A DNA stretch of 36,661 nt, from positions 1-36,661 of the forward strand of contig JAFSPR010000112.1 of the NCBI GenBank assembly GCA_017451395.1, written 5' to 3'. Positions within the stretch are counted from its first letter, which is position 1. The number at the start of each line of letters is the position of its first letter. Source of the stretch: Bacteroidales bacterium. GTDB lineage: Bacteria; Bacteroidota; Bacteroidia; Bacteroidales; UBA932. The translations under genes and the position numbers were made by a program. This document shows positions 1-8,936 of the stretch, piece after piece. The notes under the pieces are model-generated. The model made no database searches and was not told the origin of the DNA. It saw only the letters and a list, made by a program, of their open reading frames with translations.

Positions 1-2
1 AA

Positions 3-122
3 CTGAAAGAGAGTTTGAGTTTACAAGTAGTATCCGCATTTAGCTCCCTACGTAGACCAGCCGTTGTTTTGAAAAACGGGCTTGTATCACCCTTAGAAGC
101 CGAAAAAAGTTCGATAATTTAA
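3..122 (+). CDS. C-terminal end of an unidentified gene (5' partial)
   Basis: Frame 3 is open from the first bases to a TAA at 120-122 and encodes about 39 residues, ending in the motif LVSPLEAEKSSII. The stop lies 18 bp before a strong terminator hairpin at 141-169, which is the arrangement expected of a real gene end. No domain can be recognised in so short a tail. The other two forward frames are closed by stops in this stretch. It could be chance, but stop plus terminator makes a genuine upstream gene more likely than not. Confidence 0.5.
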   Translation: MKESLSLQVVSAFSSLRRPAVVLKNGLVSPLEAEKSSII

Positions 123-140
123 ATGGGTAGTCTACTAAAC

Positions 141-169
141 AAAAAAGTCAGCATATTGCTGGCTTTTTT
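141..169 (+). terminator. Rho-independent terminator of the upstream gene
   Basis: A 12-bp stem (AAAAAAGTCAGC / GCTGGCTTTTTT, one G-U pair) with a 5-nt loop ends in a T run. The outer A and T tracts are symmetric, so it could work in both directions. Its position between the TAA at 122 and the glutamine synthetase promoter argues against any glutamine synthetase start upstream of it. Confidence 0.75.
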
Positions 170-172
170 GGT

Positions 173-204
173 ATTGCTAAATCGGCAAGGATTAAGTAAC
201 TTTG
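173..204 (+). promoter_or_regulatory. Bacteroidota-type promoter of the glutamine synthetase gene
   Basis: TAACTTTG at 197-204 matches the Bacteroidota -7 consensus TAnnTTTG exactly. A weak -33 element (ATTG, 173-176) lies 20 nt upstream. The box ends 20 nt before the ATG at 225. Confidence 0.6.
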
Positions 205-224
205 CATACCATAATTATGATATA

Positions 225-1739
225 ATGGACACATTAATAGCACTTAACCCAAACGAGGTAGTAGCCTACCTCCAGAAAAGGCCCGGTGAATTCACCAGGG
301 CCGATCTCCTAAGATTCATCACTGAAAAAGGCATACGTATGGTTGACTTCATGTATCCCGCCGAAGACGGCAGGGTGAAAACCCTGAATTTCACCGTCAA
401 CAGCCTCGCATACGCGGAGACAATCCTCACGGAAGGAGAGCGAGTGGACGGCTCCAGCCTCTTCCCCTCATTCATAGAGGCCGGGAACAGTGACCTTTAC
501 GTAATCCCCCGCTACCGCACGGCGTTTGTGGATCCCTTCAACGAAATTCCCACCCTTTGCATGCTCTGCGACTTCTACGACAAAAGCGGAGAGCCCTTCG
601 ACTGCGGCCCGCACGCTACCCTCATGAGGGCCGAAAAAGCCTTCGAGGCATCTACGGGGATGCAGTTTGAGGCCATGGGAGAACTGGAATACTACGTAAT
701 CACGGAAGAAGACAAACTCTTCCCCGCCACTGACCAGAAAGGCTACCACGAGAGTGAGCCCTTTGCAAAACTGAACGATTTCCGCAGGGAATGCATGGAC
801 CACGTTGCAAAAACCGGCGGCCAGATAAAGTACGGCCACAGTGAGGTTGGAAACTTCACCCTTGACGGCAAAGTCTACGAGCAGAACGAGATAGAGTTCC
901 TCCCCTGCCCCCTTGACACCGCCGCAGACCAGCTTCTCCTTGCAAAATGGGTTATCCGTAACCTTGCATACCGATATGGCCTGGATGTGAGTTTCGCCCC
1001 CAAGATCACCGTTGGCAAGGCAGGGAGCGGAATGCATATCCATATGCGCCTGATGAAAGATGGAAAGAACGCCACCCTTGGGAAAGACGGAAAACTCTCC
1101 GAGGAAGCGCTCCGCGCAATTGCCGGGCTCATGACCATGGCTCCGTCCATCACCGCCTTCGGCAACAAGAATCCCACCTCATACTTCCGCCTGGTTCCCC
1201 ATCAGGAGGCTCCCACCAACGTTTGCTGGGGTGACTGCAACCGCAGCGCCCTTGTCCGCGTACCCCTTGGCTGGAGTTCCGGGAAGGACATGTGCTCCAA
1301 GGCAAATCCCGTGGAGACTCCCTCTGCCCTTGATACCACCGCCAAGCAGACCTTCGAGATGCGCTCCCCGGACTGCAGCGCGGATATCTACCAACTTATG
1401 GCAGGCCTCTGCGTAGCCGCGCGTATCGGCCTTGAGATGCCCGTGGAGAAGGCCCTGAAGATTGCAAAGGATACATACGTGGATATGGATATCCATAAGA
1501 GCGAGAACGCCGCAAAACTTGCAACCCTCGCCCAACTTCCCACCTGCTGCGCGGAATCTGCCGACAGCCTTGAGAAAGTGAGGGACATCTACCAGGAGGC
1601 CGATGTCTTCCGTCCCAGGATGATTGACGGCATCCTTAAGAGCCTGAAGGCCCAGGGAGATTCTTCACTCCACTCACAGGCGCGTAAGAATCCAGGACTA
1701 ATGAAGCAGCTTGTAGAGCAATATTTCTATTGCGGATAG
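225..1739 (+). CDS. glnA: Glutamine synthetase (type I-like)
   Basis: It catalyses ATP-dependent formation of glutamine from glutamate and ammonia in the cytosol. The predicted 504-residue protein has an N-terminal beta-grasp region (MVDFMYP...VDGSS), then the catalytic domain. Visible motifs are the glutamate-binding GSGMHIHMRL (about 1024-1053) and the ATP/substrate block NPTSYFRLVPHQEAPTN...NRSALVRVP (about 1171-1270). At about 500 residues it is the size of the GSI class, not the roughly 730-residue GSIII also common in Bacteroidota. The frame stays open back to 123, but that extension crosses a terminator and the -7 box, so the ATG at 225 is chosen. The gene stands alone, with its own promoter and a following hairpin. 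The family is clear; the subclass is inferred from length and motifs. Confidence 0.93.
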   Translation: MDTLIALNPNEVVAYLQKRPGEFTRADLLRFITEKGIRMVDFMYPAEDGRVKTLNFTVNSLAYAETILTEGERVDGSSLFPSFIEAGNSDLYVIPRYRTAFVDPFNEIPTLCMLCDFYDKSGEPFDCGPHATLMRAEKAFEASTGMQFEAMGELEYYVITEEDKLFPATDQKGYHESEPFAKLNDFRRECMDHVAKTGGQIKYGHSEVGNFTLDGKVYEQNEIEFLPCPLDTAADQLLLAKWVIRNLAYRYGLDVSFAPKITVGKAGSGMHIHMRLMKDGKNATLGKDGKLSEEALRAIAGLMTMAPSITAFGNKNPTSYFRLVPHQEAPTNVCWGDCNRSALVRVPLGWSSGKDMCSKANPVETPSALDTTAKQTFEMRSPDCSADIYQLMAGLCVAARIGLEMPVEKALKIAKDTYVDMDIHKSENAAKLATLAQLPTCCAESADSLEKVRDIYQEADVFRPRMIDGILKSLKAQGDSSLHSQARKNPGLMKQLVEQYFYCG

Positions 1740-1771
1740 GACTTTTCAATCCTAATTAGCACAAAAATTCA

Positions 1772-1802
1772 CCGGCCCGTTGCACTCACTGCGACGGGCC
1801 GG
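1772..1802 (+). terminator. Terminator hairpin after glutamine synthetase
   Basis: A perfect 9-bp GC-rich stem (CCGGCCCGT / ACGGGCCGG) with a 13-nt loop starts 32 bp after the stop. The T run after it is weak (TTACTTAA). It lies between the convergent glutamine synthetase and helicase genes. The remaining 1803-1943 is AT-rich and holds nothing else convincing. Confidence 0.65.
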
Positions 1803-1943
1803 TTACTTAACCTAAACTTAAACTATGAAAAACTTCACCGCAAAATTAGCACATTGTACGCATATATGCAATACTTAGCAGAAAATTTTTTCAAAATAAT
1901 GTTTTTCTGTCAAGACGGATATACAAGGACTTTTTATCCCTAT

Positions 1944-4280
1944 TTAGCAGTGACGCATCTTTGCGAATTTGAGTATCAGCAGTTTATCTCCATACTGATC
2001 GAAATGGACGCGTGCCTTGAGGTCAGGGACCTGACCCTGAATCTCAAGGATTTTACCCTTTCCAAAACGGTTGTGCTCTATGCTGTCCCCCGCCTTGAAG
2101 GAGGTCATGGGATCCGGGACGAAGTTGGCGTCGATAACGGGGGGCTTCACCGCTGACGCCCGGTCCTGGCCGGGCGTGACGGAAGGCCTGACTGGCGTGG
2201 AGGACGGTTTTGACGCGGGGCGTGAGCCGTACACACTCACCTGGCGGCGCTCCCCGAAGGAGCCGCGGCGCCAGGAAAGGCCCACTGAGCCGAAATCATC
2301 GTCGTCATCGCGGCGGCCGGCCTCCATATCTTCACGTGTAAGAGGATGGTCAAGGTACTGCGGGGCTATCTCACGGAGGAAACGGCTGGGAGAATTGGAC
2401 TCGTGCTTTCCGTTGCGCATACGCGTCTGGGCAAAAGACACGGTCACAACCCGTTTGGCGCGGGTTATGGCCACATAGAAAAGCCGCCTTTCCTCCTCAA
2501 GGTCCTGGGGCGTAAGGAGCCACCCGCCGGAGGGGAACAGATTCTCCTCCATACCCGTCACATAGACGTACGGGAACTCCAGGCCCTTTGCAGTATGAAC
2601 CGTCATCAGGGCCACTTTATTGGCCGATTCTTCATCCGACACATCCACATTGGAAAGCAGCGACACATTCTCCAGGTAACTTGCAAGGTCCACGCGAGGC
2701 GCCTCATCGACGGCCTCCTCCTCAGCGTCCTCCATAAACAGTTTTACGCTGTTGAGAAGTTCCTCCAGATTAGCGAAGCGGGACTGGCCCTCCACGGAAG
2801 TATCGGCCTTGTAAAACAGGTAAAGGCCGCTTTCCTGGGCAAGGGACATTGCAGCGTCATACGCGTCCTGAAGCCTTTCCCTGGCCTTGAGGATTATTGC
2901 GCAGAAGACCCCGAACTTGGGATTAGAAGTGGCCGATGCCGCCTGGAAGAGGGACACCCCCGCCGCACGGGCCTCCTCTATGAGGGCGTTAAGGGAAGTG
3001 TTGCCGATACCCCTTGCGGGCTTATTGACTATCCGTTTGAAGGATTCGTCGTCATTAGGGTTTACCGCCAGTTTGAAATACGCCATCATATCCTTTACCT
3101 CCGCCCTCTCGAAGAAAGAGTTTCCGGAGTAGATCATATAGGGGATATTGCGGCGGCGAAGTTGCTCTTCAAGCGCCCTGGACTGGGAATTGGTGCGGTA
3201 AAGGATGGCAAAGTCCTGATACTCCGCTCCGTCCGTGCGTATGCGCTGGATGATGGAAGAGGCGGTCTGCATAGCCTCTTCCTGCTCCGTGAATGTTCTC
3301 ACAAGATGGATGGGCTCTCCCTTCTCCCCCATGGAGACGCACTCCTTTGGGATCCTTCCCTCATTACGCGCAATGAGGGTGTTGGCGGCATTCACTATAT
3401 TCTGGGTGGAGCGGTAGTTTCTCTCCAGACGGAAGAGTTTTGCCCCGGGGAAATCCTTCTGGAAATTCAGGATGTTCTGGATCTGGGCGCCGCGGAAGCC
3501 ATAGATGGACTGGGAGTCGTCTCCCACCACGCAGATGTTCCGGTGCCCTGCAGCCAGCTTGAGGAGGATGAGGTACTGGGCCATGTTTGTGTCCTGGTAC
3601 TCGTCCACAAGGATATGGTCAAAGCGGGCCGATATATCCTGAAGCGCCTGAGGAGACTTCTTAAGGAGGATATTCATATAGAGGAGGATATCGTCGAAGT
3701 CCATGACGCCGGACTGCTTGCAAAGTGCGCAGTAGGCGGCATAGATGCGGTAAATCTCAGGCTTTTTCTGGTGGCTGTCTGATTCCCTGTAGCCGCCGGC
3801 GCCGTTGGAGTACGGAGTGGGCGTGATGAGGTCATTCTTGGCCTTGGAGATGCGTGAGAGCACTTCCTTGGGCTTGTAGAGTTTGTCGTCCAGATTAAGG
3901 TTCTTGATGCAGGTTTTCACCGCGCTCACTGAATCTGTCTGGTCATAGATGGTGAAGGTGGGCGGGAATTCTATCACGCCGGCATAATCCCTCAGGAACC
4001 TTATGAACACGGAGTGGAAGGTGCCCATCCATATGCGGCGGGCCTTCCTCTCCCCTACCATAAGGCCTATCCTGTCCTTCATTTCACCGGCGGCCTTTTT
4101 GGTAAAAGTAAGCGCCAGGATGCGCTCAGGAGGCACCCCGCTCTCAATAAGATATGCAATCCGGGAAGTTAAAACCCTGGTTTTTCCAGATCCTGCTCCC
4201 GCCACTATGAGCATTGGTCCGCTTACACACTCCACAGCCCTTTTCTGCTCATCGTTCAAATCCTTCAAAATCTCGCTCAT
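1944..4280 (-). CDS. uvrD: UvrD/PcrA-type ATP-dependent DNA helicase
   Basis: This is a superfamily 1A 3'-5' helicase for nucleotide excision and mismatch repair or removal of DNA-bound obstacles. The 778-residue protein has all the classical motifs in order: Walker A AGAGSGKTRVL, motif Ia ALTFTKKAAGEMKDRI, motif II VDEYQDTN, motif III GDDSQSIYGFRGA, motif IV ERNYRSTQ, motif V VHTAKGLEFPYVYV and motif VI YVAITRAKR. A charged linker leads to the PcrA-type C-terminal domain (AGDSIEHNRFGKGKI...), which in PcrA/UvrD contacts RNA polymerase. The open frame extends 9 nt further to a TTG, but the ATG at 4280 (MSEILKDLN) is the natural start. The gene is divergent from nqrA and shares a short promoter region with it. 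PcrA and UvrD cannot be told apart here. Confidence 0.95.
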   Translation of the reverse strand: MSEILKDLNDEQKRAVECVSGPMLIVAGAGSGKTRVLTSRIAYLIESGVPPERILALTFTKKAAGEMKDRIGLMVGERKARRIWMGTFHSVFIRFLRDYAGVIEFPPTFTIYDQTDSVSAVKTCIKNLNLDDKLYKPKEVLSRISKAKNDLITPTPYSNGAGGYRESDSHQKKPEIYRIYAAYCALCKQSGVMDFDDILLYMNILLKKSPQALQDISARFDHILVDEYQDTNMAQYLILLKLAAGHRNICVVGDDSQSIYGFRGAQIQNILNFQKDFPGAKLFRLERNYRSTQNIVNAANTLIARNEGRIPKECVSMGEKGEPIHLVRTFTEQEEAMQTASSIIQRIRTDGAEYQDFAILYRTNSQSRALEEQLRRRNIPYMIYSGNSFFERAEVKDMMAYFKLAVNPNDDESFKRIVNKPARGIGNTSLNALIEEARAAGVSLFQAASATSNPKFGVFCAIILKARERLQDAYDAAMSLAQESGLYLFYKADTSVEGQSRFANLEELLNSVKLFMEDAEEEAVDEAPRVDLASYLENVSLLSNVDVSDEESANKVALMTVHTAKGLEFPYVYVTGMEENLFPSGGWLLTPQDLEEERRLFYVAITRAKRVVTVSFAQTRMRNGKHESNSPSRFLREIAPQYLDHPLTREDMEAGRRDDDDDFGSVGLSWRRGSFGERRQVSVYGSRPASKPSSTPVRPSVTPGQDRASAVKPPVIDANFVPDPMTSFKAGDSIEHNRFGKGKILEIQGQVPDLKARVHFDQYGDKLLILKFAKMRHC

Positions 4281-4299
4281 ACAGCCCAATTTTATTACG

Positions 4300-4327
4300 C
4301 GAAATTAGCAATTTTTTCGTAACTTCG
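4300..4327. promoter_or_regulatory. Divergent promoter region for uvrD (-) and nqrA (+)
   Basis: Two near-consensus -7 boxes face opposite ways: TAACTTCG at 4320-4327 on the + strand and TAATTTCG at 4307-4300 on the - strand. Each lies 20-40 nt from its gene start. Clear TTTG -33 elements are not visible, so strength and exact start sites are uncertain. Confidence 0.4.
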
Positions 4328-4364
4328 CACAGTATTTTTGTAAATGCACAAAACCTTAACAATA

Positions 4365-5699
4365 ATGTCAAACAATCTCGCTTTGAAAAAGGGCCTGAAC
4401 GTACCGCTCAGTGGTGCGGCAGCCCCTGAAGTCATAAGGCGGGTCACCCCTGACGTAGTTGCCGTAAAACCTACCGATTTCAAAGGATTCCTCCCCAGGC
4501 TCCTGGTGAAGGAAGGTGACGCGGTGCTTGCCGGATCCCCCCTTATGGCTCACAAACAAAACCCTGAGATTCTGCTCACTTCGCCCGTAAGCGGCACCGT
4601 TCAGCAGATCGTAAGGGGTGAAAAGAGAAAATTGCTTGCGGTTCTGGTAAAGGCCTCCGGGAAGCAGGAAGCCGTGGACTTCGGCGCCAAGGCTCCCGCC
4701 ACGGACGCAGACGTCCGCGCCCTTCTCCTCAAGACCGGCCTCTGGGGATCCCTCATCCAGCGCCCCTACGGCGTTATGGCAGACCCTTCCGCCACACCCA
4801 AGGCAATCTTCGTTTCATCATTCAGCACCGCTCCCCTCTCACCCGATGAGGACTTTGTCCTTGGAGACGCCCTGGCCGATATCCAGGCCGGCGCGGACGC
4901 CCTTGGGAAGGTTGCTCCCGTGCACGTTTCAATCCGCACGGAGAACGCCTCCTCAACGCCTTTCCACAAGTTGGAGAACGTAACTCTCCACACCGTGAGC
5001 GGTCCCCATCCCGCAGGTAACGTGGGTGTGCAGATCAGCCACATCTCCCCCATTATGAAGGGAGAGACAGTGTGGACCGTATCCCTTCTGCACCTTGCCG
5101 CCATCGGCCACGTGATCAATACCGGCAAACTTGACCTTACCCGCAAGGTTGCCGTTACCGGCCCTGCAGCAACCCGCAACGCATACGTGGTGTGCCTTCC
5201 CGGTACTCCCGTGAGTGAGATCACCCACGTGATGCCGGAGATCCGCGTAATCGGCGGAGACGCCCTTACCGGTGAAATCCTTGGCAAAGACGGTTACCTT
5301 GGCTTCTTCCAGAACCAGCTCACCCTCCTTCATGAAGGCTATGAGCGTGAATGGTTCGGCTGGGCAAAGCCCTTCCGTCCCAAGGTTCACTCCAGTTCCT
5401 GGTGCTACTTCTCCTGGCTCACCCCGGGAAAGAAGTACGATATGGACACCAACCTCCACGGCGGTCCCCGCGCTTTCGTAGAGACAAAGTGCTTTGAGGA
5501 TGTAACCCCTATGGACATCTTCCCCATCTACCTCATCAAGGCCTGCCTCGCAGGAGACATTGAAAAGATGGAGCAGTTCGGTATCTACGAAGTCCTTCCC
5601 GAAGACCTTGCGCTGTGCGACTATGTAGACCCTTCCAAGAACGAGATCCAGGCCATTATCCAGAAGGGTATTGACCTTATGATCATAGAAATGGCATAA
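4365..5699 (+). CDS. nqrA: Na+-translocating NADH:quinone reductase subunit A
   Basis: NqrA is a peripheral subunit of the Na+-NQR complex, which oxidises NADH, reduces quinone and pumps sodium out of the cell. The N-terminus (ALKKGLNVPLSGAA) matches the typical IKKGLDLP opening, followed by the biotin-lipoyl-like barrel (LVKEGDAVLAGSPLMAHKQNPEILLTSPVSG). Length, about 444 residues, is normal. The frame also has an ATG at 4344, but the start at 4365 gives the usual short N-terminus; 4344 cannot be excluded. It is the first gene of a six-gene operon in canonical order A-F and ends 3 bp before nqrB. Confidence 0.95.
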   Translation: MSNNLALKKGLNVPLSGAAAPEVIRRVTPDVVAVKPTDFKGFLPRLLVKEGDAVLAGSPLMAHKQNPEILLTSPVSGTVQQIVRGEKRKLLAVLVKASGKQEAVDFGAKAPATDADVRALLLKTGLWGSLIQRPYGVMADPSATPKAIFVSSFSTAPLSPDEDFVLGDALADIQAGADALGKVAPVHVSIRTENASSTPFHKLENVTLHTVSGPHPAGNVGVQISHISPIMKGETVWTVSLLHLAAIGHVINTGKLDLTRKVAVTGPAATRNAYVVCLPGTPVSEITHVMPEIRVIGGDALTGEILGKDGYLGFFQNQLTLLHEGYEREWFGWAKPFRPKVHSSSWCYFSWLTPGKKYDMDTNLHGGPRAFVETKCFEDVTPMDIFPIYLIKACLAGDIEKMEQFGIYEVLPEDLALCDYVDPSKNEIQAIIQKGIDLMIIEMA

Positions 5700-5702
5700 G
5701 CT

Positions 5703-6842
5703 ATGGCAGATCAGAATAAACCTGGCCTTTTTGAAAAAGGCGGCAAGCTGTACTGGCTTCACTCTTCCATCGACGCTTTTGACACCTTCCTCCGCGTTCC
5801 CGGCACCGTTACGCTGAAAGGCGCCCACGTGAGGGACGGAATAGACCTCAAGCGCGTGATGATTATGGTAGTTTTCGCCCTTGTTCCCGCAGCCCTGTTC
5901 GGTATGTACAACGTAGGTCTCCAGACCTCCACCCTGTACGGCCTTGACTGGGGCTGGTTCCACATGTTCTGGTATGGTCTCCTGAGGATGCTGCCCCTGT
6001 TTGTGGTATCCTATGTGGTTGGCCTTGGAATTGAATTCGCTTCATCCCAGATAAGGGAAGAAGAGGTGAACGAGGGATATCTGGTAACCGGTTTCCTCAT
6101 TCCCCTCATCGTCCCCGTGGACGTTCCCCTGTGGATGCTGGCCCTGGCCGTCGCATTCTCCGTCATCTTCGTGAAGGAGGTCTTCGGCGGTACCGGTATG
6201 AATATCTGGAATCCGGCACTCGTTGCCCGCGCATTCCTGTTCTTCTCCTACCCTTCCAGTATGTCCGGTTCAAGCGTGTGGGTATCCAAGACCTGGGTTC
6301 CCGCCCTCAAGGACGTGGATGCTATATCGGCCGCAACTCCCCTTGCAATAGCCCACGACGGCGGCGTGGAGGCCCTGAGTTCCCAGTATTCCTTTATGGA
6401 TATGTTCTGGGGCTTCATCCCCGGCTCCACCGGTGAGACTTCCGTGGTTGCAATCCTCCTTGGAGCCTTCATCCTGGTATGGACGGGCGTGGCTTCCTGG
6501 AAGATTATGGTTAGTTCCCTGGCCGGCGGCCTCCTGGTAGGATGGCTTGGCCAGATTGGAGGAGCAACAACCCTTCCCTGCTACTACCAGTTGGTGATGG
6601 GCGGTTTCCTCTTCGGTTCCGTATTTATGGCAACAGATCCCGTCACCGCCGCCCAGACAGAGGTTGGCAAGTGGATCTACGGTTTCCTGGTAGGCGCCCT
6701 TGCCGTGGTGGTCCGTCTGTGGAACCCCGGCTATATGGAGGGTATGATGCTGGCCATCCTGTTTATGAACACTATGGCTCCCATCATTGACCACTGCGTG
6801 GTCTCGGCCCATACAAACCGCAGAATCAAAGCAAAAGCATAG
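5703..6842 (+). CDS. nqrB: Na+-translocating NADH:quinone reductase subunit B
   Basis: NqrB is the large membrane subunit carrying a covalent FMN and part of the quinone and Na+ path. The 379 residues include about ten hydrophobic helices, starting near residue 52 (VMIMVVFALVPAALFGMY). The flavin-attachment site is DAISAATPLA with Thr212 as expected acceptor; the usual motif is SGAT, so the Gly is Ala here. GGTGMNIWNPALVARAFLFF is a well conserved NqrB/RnfD segment. It is slightly shorter than proteobacterial NqrB (about 410). It follows nqrA by 3 bp and precedes nqrC by 12 bp. Confidence 0.95.
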   Translation: MADQNKPGLFEKGGKLYWLHSSIDAFDTFLRVPGTVTLKGAHVRDGIDLKRVMIMVVFALVPAALFGMYNVGLQTSTLYGLDWGWFHMFWYGLLRMLPLFVVSYVVGLGIEFASSQIREEEVNEGYLVTGFLIPLIVPVDVPLWMLALAVAFSVIFVKEVFGGTGMNIWNPALVARAFLFFSYPSSMSGSSVWVSKTWVPALKDVDAISAATPLAIAHDGGVEALSSQYSFMDMFWGFIPGSTGETSVVAILLGAFILVWTGVASWKIMVSSLAGGLLVGWLGQIGGATTLPCYYQLVMGGFLFGSVFMATDPVTAAQTEVGKWIYGFLVGALAVVVRLWNPGYMEGMMLAILFMNTMAPIIDHCVVSAHTNRRIKAKA

Positions 6843-6854
6843 GAGGACAGCCGT

Positions 6855-7691
6855 ATGAATACTAATAATAATGTATATACCGTAGTCTACACCACCGTAA
6901 TAGTGGTGGTGGTAGCCGCTATCCTCGCTTTTGTTTCCCAAAGCCTCAAATCAAGGCAGGACGCCAATGAAAAGGCCGAAACAATAGCCCAGATGCTTAC
7001 TTCTGCAAAGTACGGCACCAAAGCCGAACTTGACAAACTCTCAAACTCAGAGAAACTTGAGAAGTATGCCCAGGAAATCTCCGAGGCCTACACAATCGGC
7101 CTTGACGGAGAAAAGATAGAGGAGCTTCCCCTTGACAAGGTGTACAGCCCCTCTGAGCTCAAGCGCCAGAACTACAACATCAAGGGCGGCGCCAACAAAA
7201 CCGCGGAGCCTGCGCTTCCCGTGTTCAAGTTCAAGAACGGCTCGGTGGTAGTTCCCGTATACGGAGCCGGCCTGTGGGGCCCTATCTGGGGCTACATTGC
7301 CTTCGAGGGCGGCACCTCCACCATCAAGGGCGCTTACTTCGACCACGAAAGCGAGACCGCCGGCCTTGGTGCCAAAATCAAGGACGACCCTTCCTTCCAG
7401 GCCGAATTCGAAGGTGAGAGAGCAGACTTCACTTCCGCTTCAGTATTTGAAATCGTGAAGGGCGGCGCCCCCAAGGATGCCGAAGGAAAGTCCGTAGTTG
7501 ACAACAAGATAGACGCCATTACCGGCGCCACCATGACTTCCCAGGGCCTCGATGCCGCCATCAACACATGGCTGGGCGCATATTCCAAGCACCTTTCGGC
7601 AAATGCCGCAGAGTGCAGCGGAAAATGCTGTGAAGGCAATGAGGAAGGCCATGAGTGCCAAAAGGAACATAATTGTCAGGAGGAGGAATAA
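6855..7691 (+). CDS. nqrC: Na+-translocating NADH:quinone reductase subunit C with Cys-rich tail
   Basis: NqrC carries the second covalently bound FMN. One N-terminal membrane anchor (about residues 8-27, TVVYTTVIVVVVAAILAFV) is followed by a soluble FMN-binding domain. The attachment motif is DAITGATMTSQG with Thr226 as acceptor, the target of the flavin transferase ApbE, which is not encoded in this window. Residues 249-278 form an unusual tail rich in Glu with five Cys (254, 258, 259, 268, 274) and two His (266, 272). A strong AGGAGG sits just upstream at 6841-6846, noteworthy because Bacteroidota often lack Shine-Dalgarno sequences. It ends 3 bp before nqrD. Confidence 0.95.
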   Translation: MNTNNNVYTVVYTTVIVVVVAAILAFVSQSLKSRQDANEKAETIAQMLTSAKYGTKAELDKLSNSEKLEKYAQEISEAYTIGLDGEKIEELPLDKVYSPSELKRQNYNIKGGANKTAEPALPVFKFKNGSVVVPVYGAGLWGPIWGYIAFEGGTSTIKGAYFDHESETAGLGAKIKDDPSFQAEFEGERADFTSASVFEIVKGGAPKDAEGKSVVDNKIDAITGATMTSQGLDAAINTWLGAYSKHLSANAAECSGKCCEGNEEGHECQKEHNCQEEE

Positions 7692-7694
7692 GAG

Positions 7695-8309
7695 ATGGAC
7701 GCAAAACTTAAAGAAACCATTCTGAACCCTATTTTCAAGGGTAACCCCATTACCGTACTGGTTCTGGGCATCTGCTCTTCGCTGGCGGTCACCGTCACCA
7801 TGAAGGGCGCACTGGTCATGGCTCTTTCCGTAATTGTGGTTACGGGAATCTCCAGCCTCATCCTGTCACTCCTTCGCCAAACCATTCCCGGCCGCGTACG
7901 TATCATCGTCCAGCTGGTTGTGGTTGCCATGATGGTAATCCTCGTAGACCAGCTTCTCAAGTCCTTCGAGGCCACCTACGCCATCGACAAACAGCTGAGC
8001 GTTTACATCGGCCTTATCATCACCAACTGCATTGTGATGGGCCGAATAGAGGCTTTCGCCCTTGGCAACAAGCCCTGGCCCAGCTTCCTTGACGGCGTTG
8101 CCAACGGAGCCGGCTATGGCCTTATCCTTATCATCGTAGCCTTCTTCAGGGAGCTTCTCGGAAGCGGAACCCTCTTCGGTTTCGACATCCTGAACCGCTT
8201 CGGCTACGTTCCCAACAACCTGGTTATCCTGCCGCCCTTCGCCCTCATCCTCCTGGGATGCATCGTTTGGGTGCAGCGCTCTATCCAGAAAGACCTTCAG
8301 GAAAAATAA
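7695..8309 (+). CDS. nqrD: Na+-translocating NADH:quinone reductase subunit D
   Basis: NqrD is one of two homologous six-helix membrane subunits that together hold an iron centre and form part of the sodium path. The 204 residues are mostly hydrophobic. Conserved segments include NPITVLVLGICSSLAVT, the cysteine-bearing IGLIITNCIVMGRIEAFAL (family iron-ligand Cys) and DGVANGAGYGLILIIVAFFRELLGSGTLFG. The length is normal. An AGGAGGAGG stretch in the last codons of nqrC (7678-7686) probably serves as its ribosome binding site. Confidence 0.96.
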   Translation: MDAKLKETILNPIFKGNPITVLVLGICSSLAVTVTMKGALVMALSVIVVTGISSLILSLLRQTIPGRVRIIVQLVVVAMMVILVDQLLKSFEATYAIDKQLSVYIGLIITNCIVMGRIEAFALGNKPWPSFLDGVANGAGYGLILIIVAFFRELLGSGTLFGFDILNRFGYVPNNLVILPPFALILLGCIVWVQRSIQKDLQEK

Positions 8310-8321
8310 AAGTACAGCCCT

Positions 8322-8936
8322 ATGGAATACCTCAGCTTATTTGTAAAGTCCATCTTCGTGGACAACATGATTTTCGCTTACTTCCTGGGAATGTGCTCTT
8401 TCCTGGCAGTATCCAAAAATGTCAAGACAGCCGCTGGCCTCGGCCTTGCCGTTATCTTCGTGCTGCTTGTCACCCTTCCCATCAACTACCTCCTCAATAC
8501 CTACGTGCTGCAGCCCGGCGCCCTCAAGTGGATCAGCCCGGAACTTGCCGGCGTAGACCTCAGCTTCCTGAGCTTCATCGTGTTCATTGCGGTTATCGCC
8601 GCAATTGTGCAGGTGGTGGAAATGGTGGTGGAGAAATTCTCCCCGGAACTCTACTCTTCCCTTGGTATCTTCCTGCCCCTTATTGCAGTTAACTGCGCCA
8701 TCCTTGGCGGCAGCCTGTTCATGCAGCAGAAAGACTTCCTGAACATTGGAGAGGCAACGGTCTACTCACTTGGTTCCGGCCTTGGCTGGTTCCTTGCAAT
8801 TGTTTCCCTTGCCGCCATCCGCGAAAAGATGGCCTACTCCAACGTTCCGGCAGCCCTCAAGGGCCTTGGCATCACATTCATCACCGTGGGTCTCATGGGC
8901 ATCGCCTTCATGACCTTTATGGGTATAGCGCTGTAG
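8322..8936 (+). CDS. nqrE: Na+-translocating NADH:quinone reductase subunit E
   Basis: NqrE is the membrane partner of NqrD. The 204-residue protein opens with [37 protein letters not shown], carrying one family iron-ligand Cys (CSFLAVS). It also contains [15 protein letters not shown], carrying the second Cys, and a C-terminal helix [20 protein letters not shown]. It is normal in length and composition. It lies 12 bp after nqrD and 13 bp before nqrF, within the canonical operon. Confidence 0.96.
   Translation: MEYLSLFVKSIFVDNMIFAYFLGMCSFLAVSKNVKTAAGLGLAVIFVLLVTLPINYLLNTYVLQPGALKWISPELAGVDLSFLSFIVFIAVIAAIVQVVEMVVEKFSPELYSSLGIFLPLIAVNCAILGGSLFMQQKDFLNIGEATVYSLGSGLGWFLAIVSLAAIREKMAYSNVPAALKGLGITFITVGLMGIAFMTFMGIAL

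Noticed and set aside
123..224. N-terminal extension of glutamine synthetase with a hydrophobic, signal-like stretch
   Set aside because: It crosses a terminator hairpin and the -7 promoter box; homology begins after the ATG at 225.
1843..1855. Promoter-like TAATTTTG on the - strand between glutamine synthetase and uvrD
   Set aside because: It would fire only into the end of glutamine synthetase and has no gene behind it; chance in an AT-rich gap.
2346..3782. Long open frame antisense to uvrD (478 codons)
   Set aside because: No recognisable domain; it is the mirror of a highly conserved helicase and is explained by codon bias in GC-rich DNA. The same applies to long antisense frames at 4953-5963, 15950-17074 and 22489-23364.
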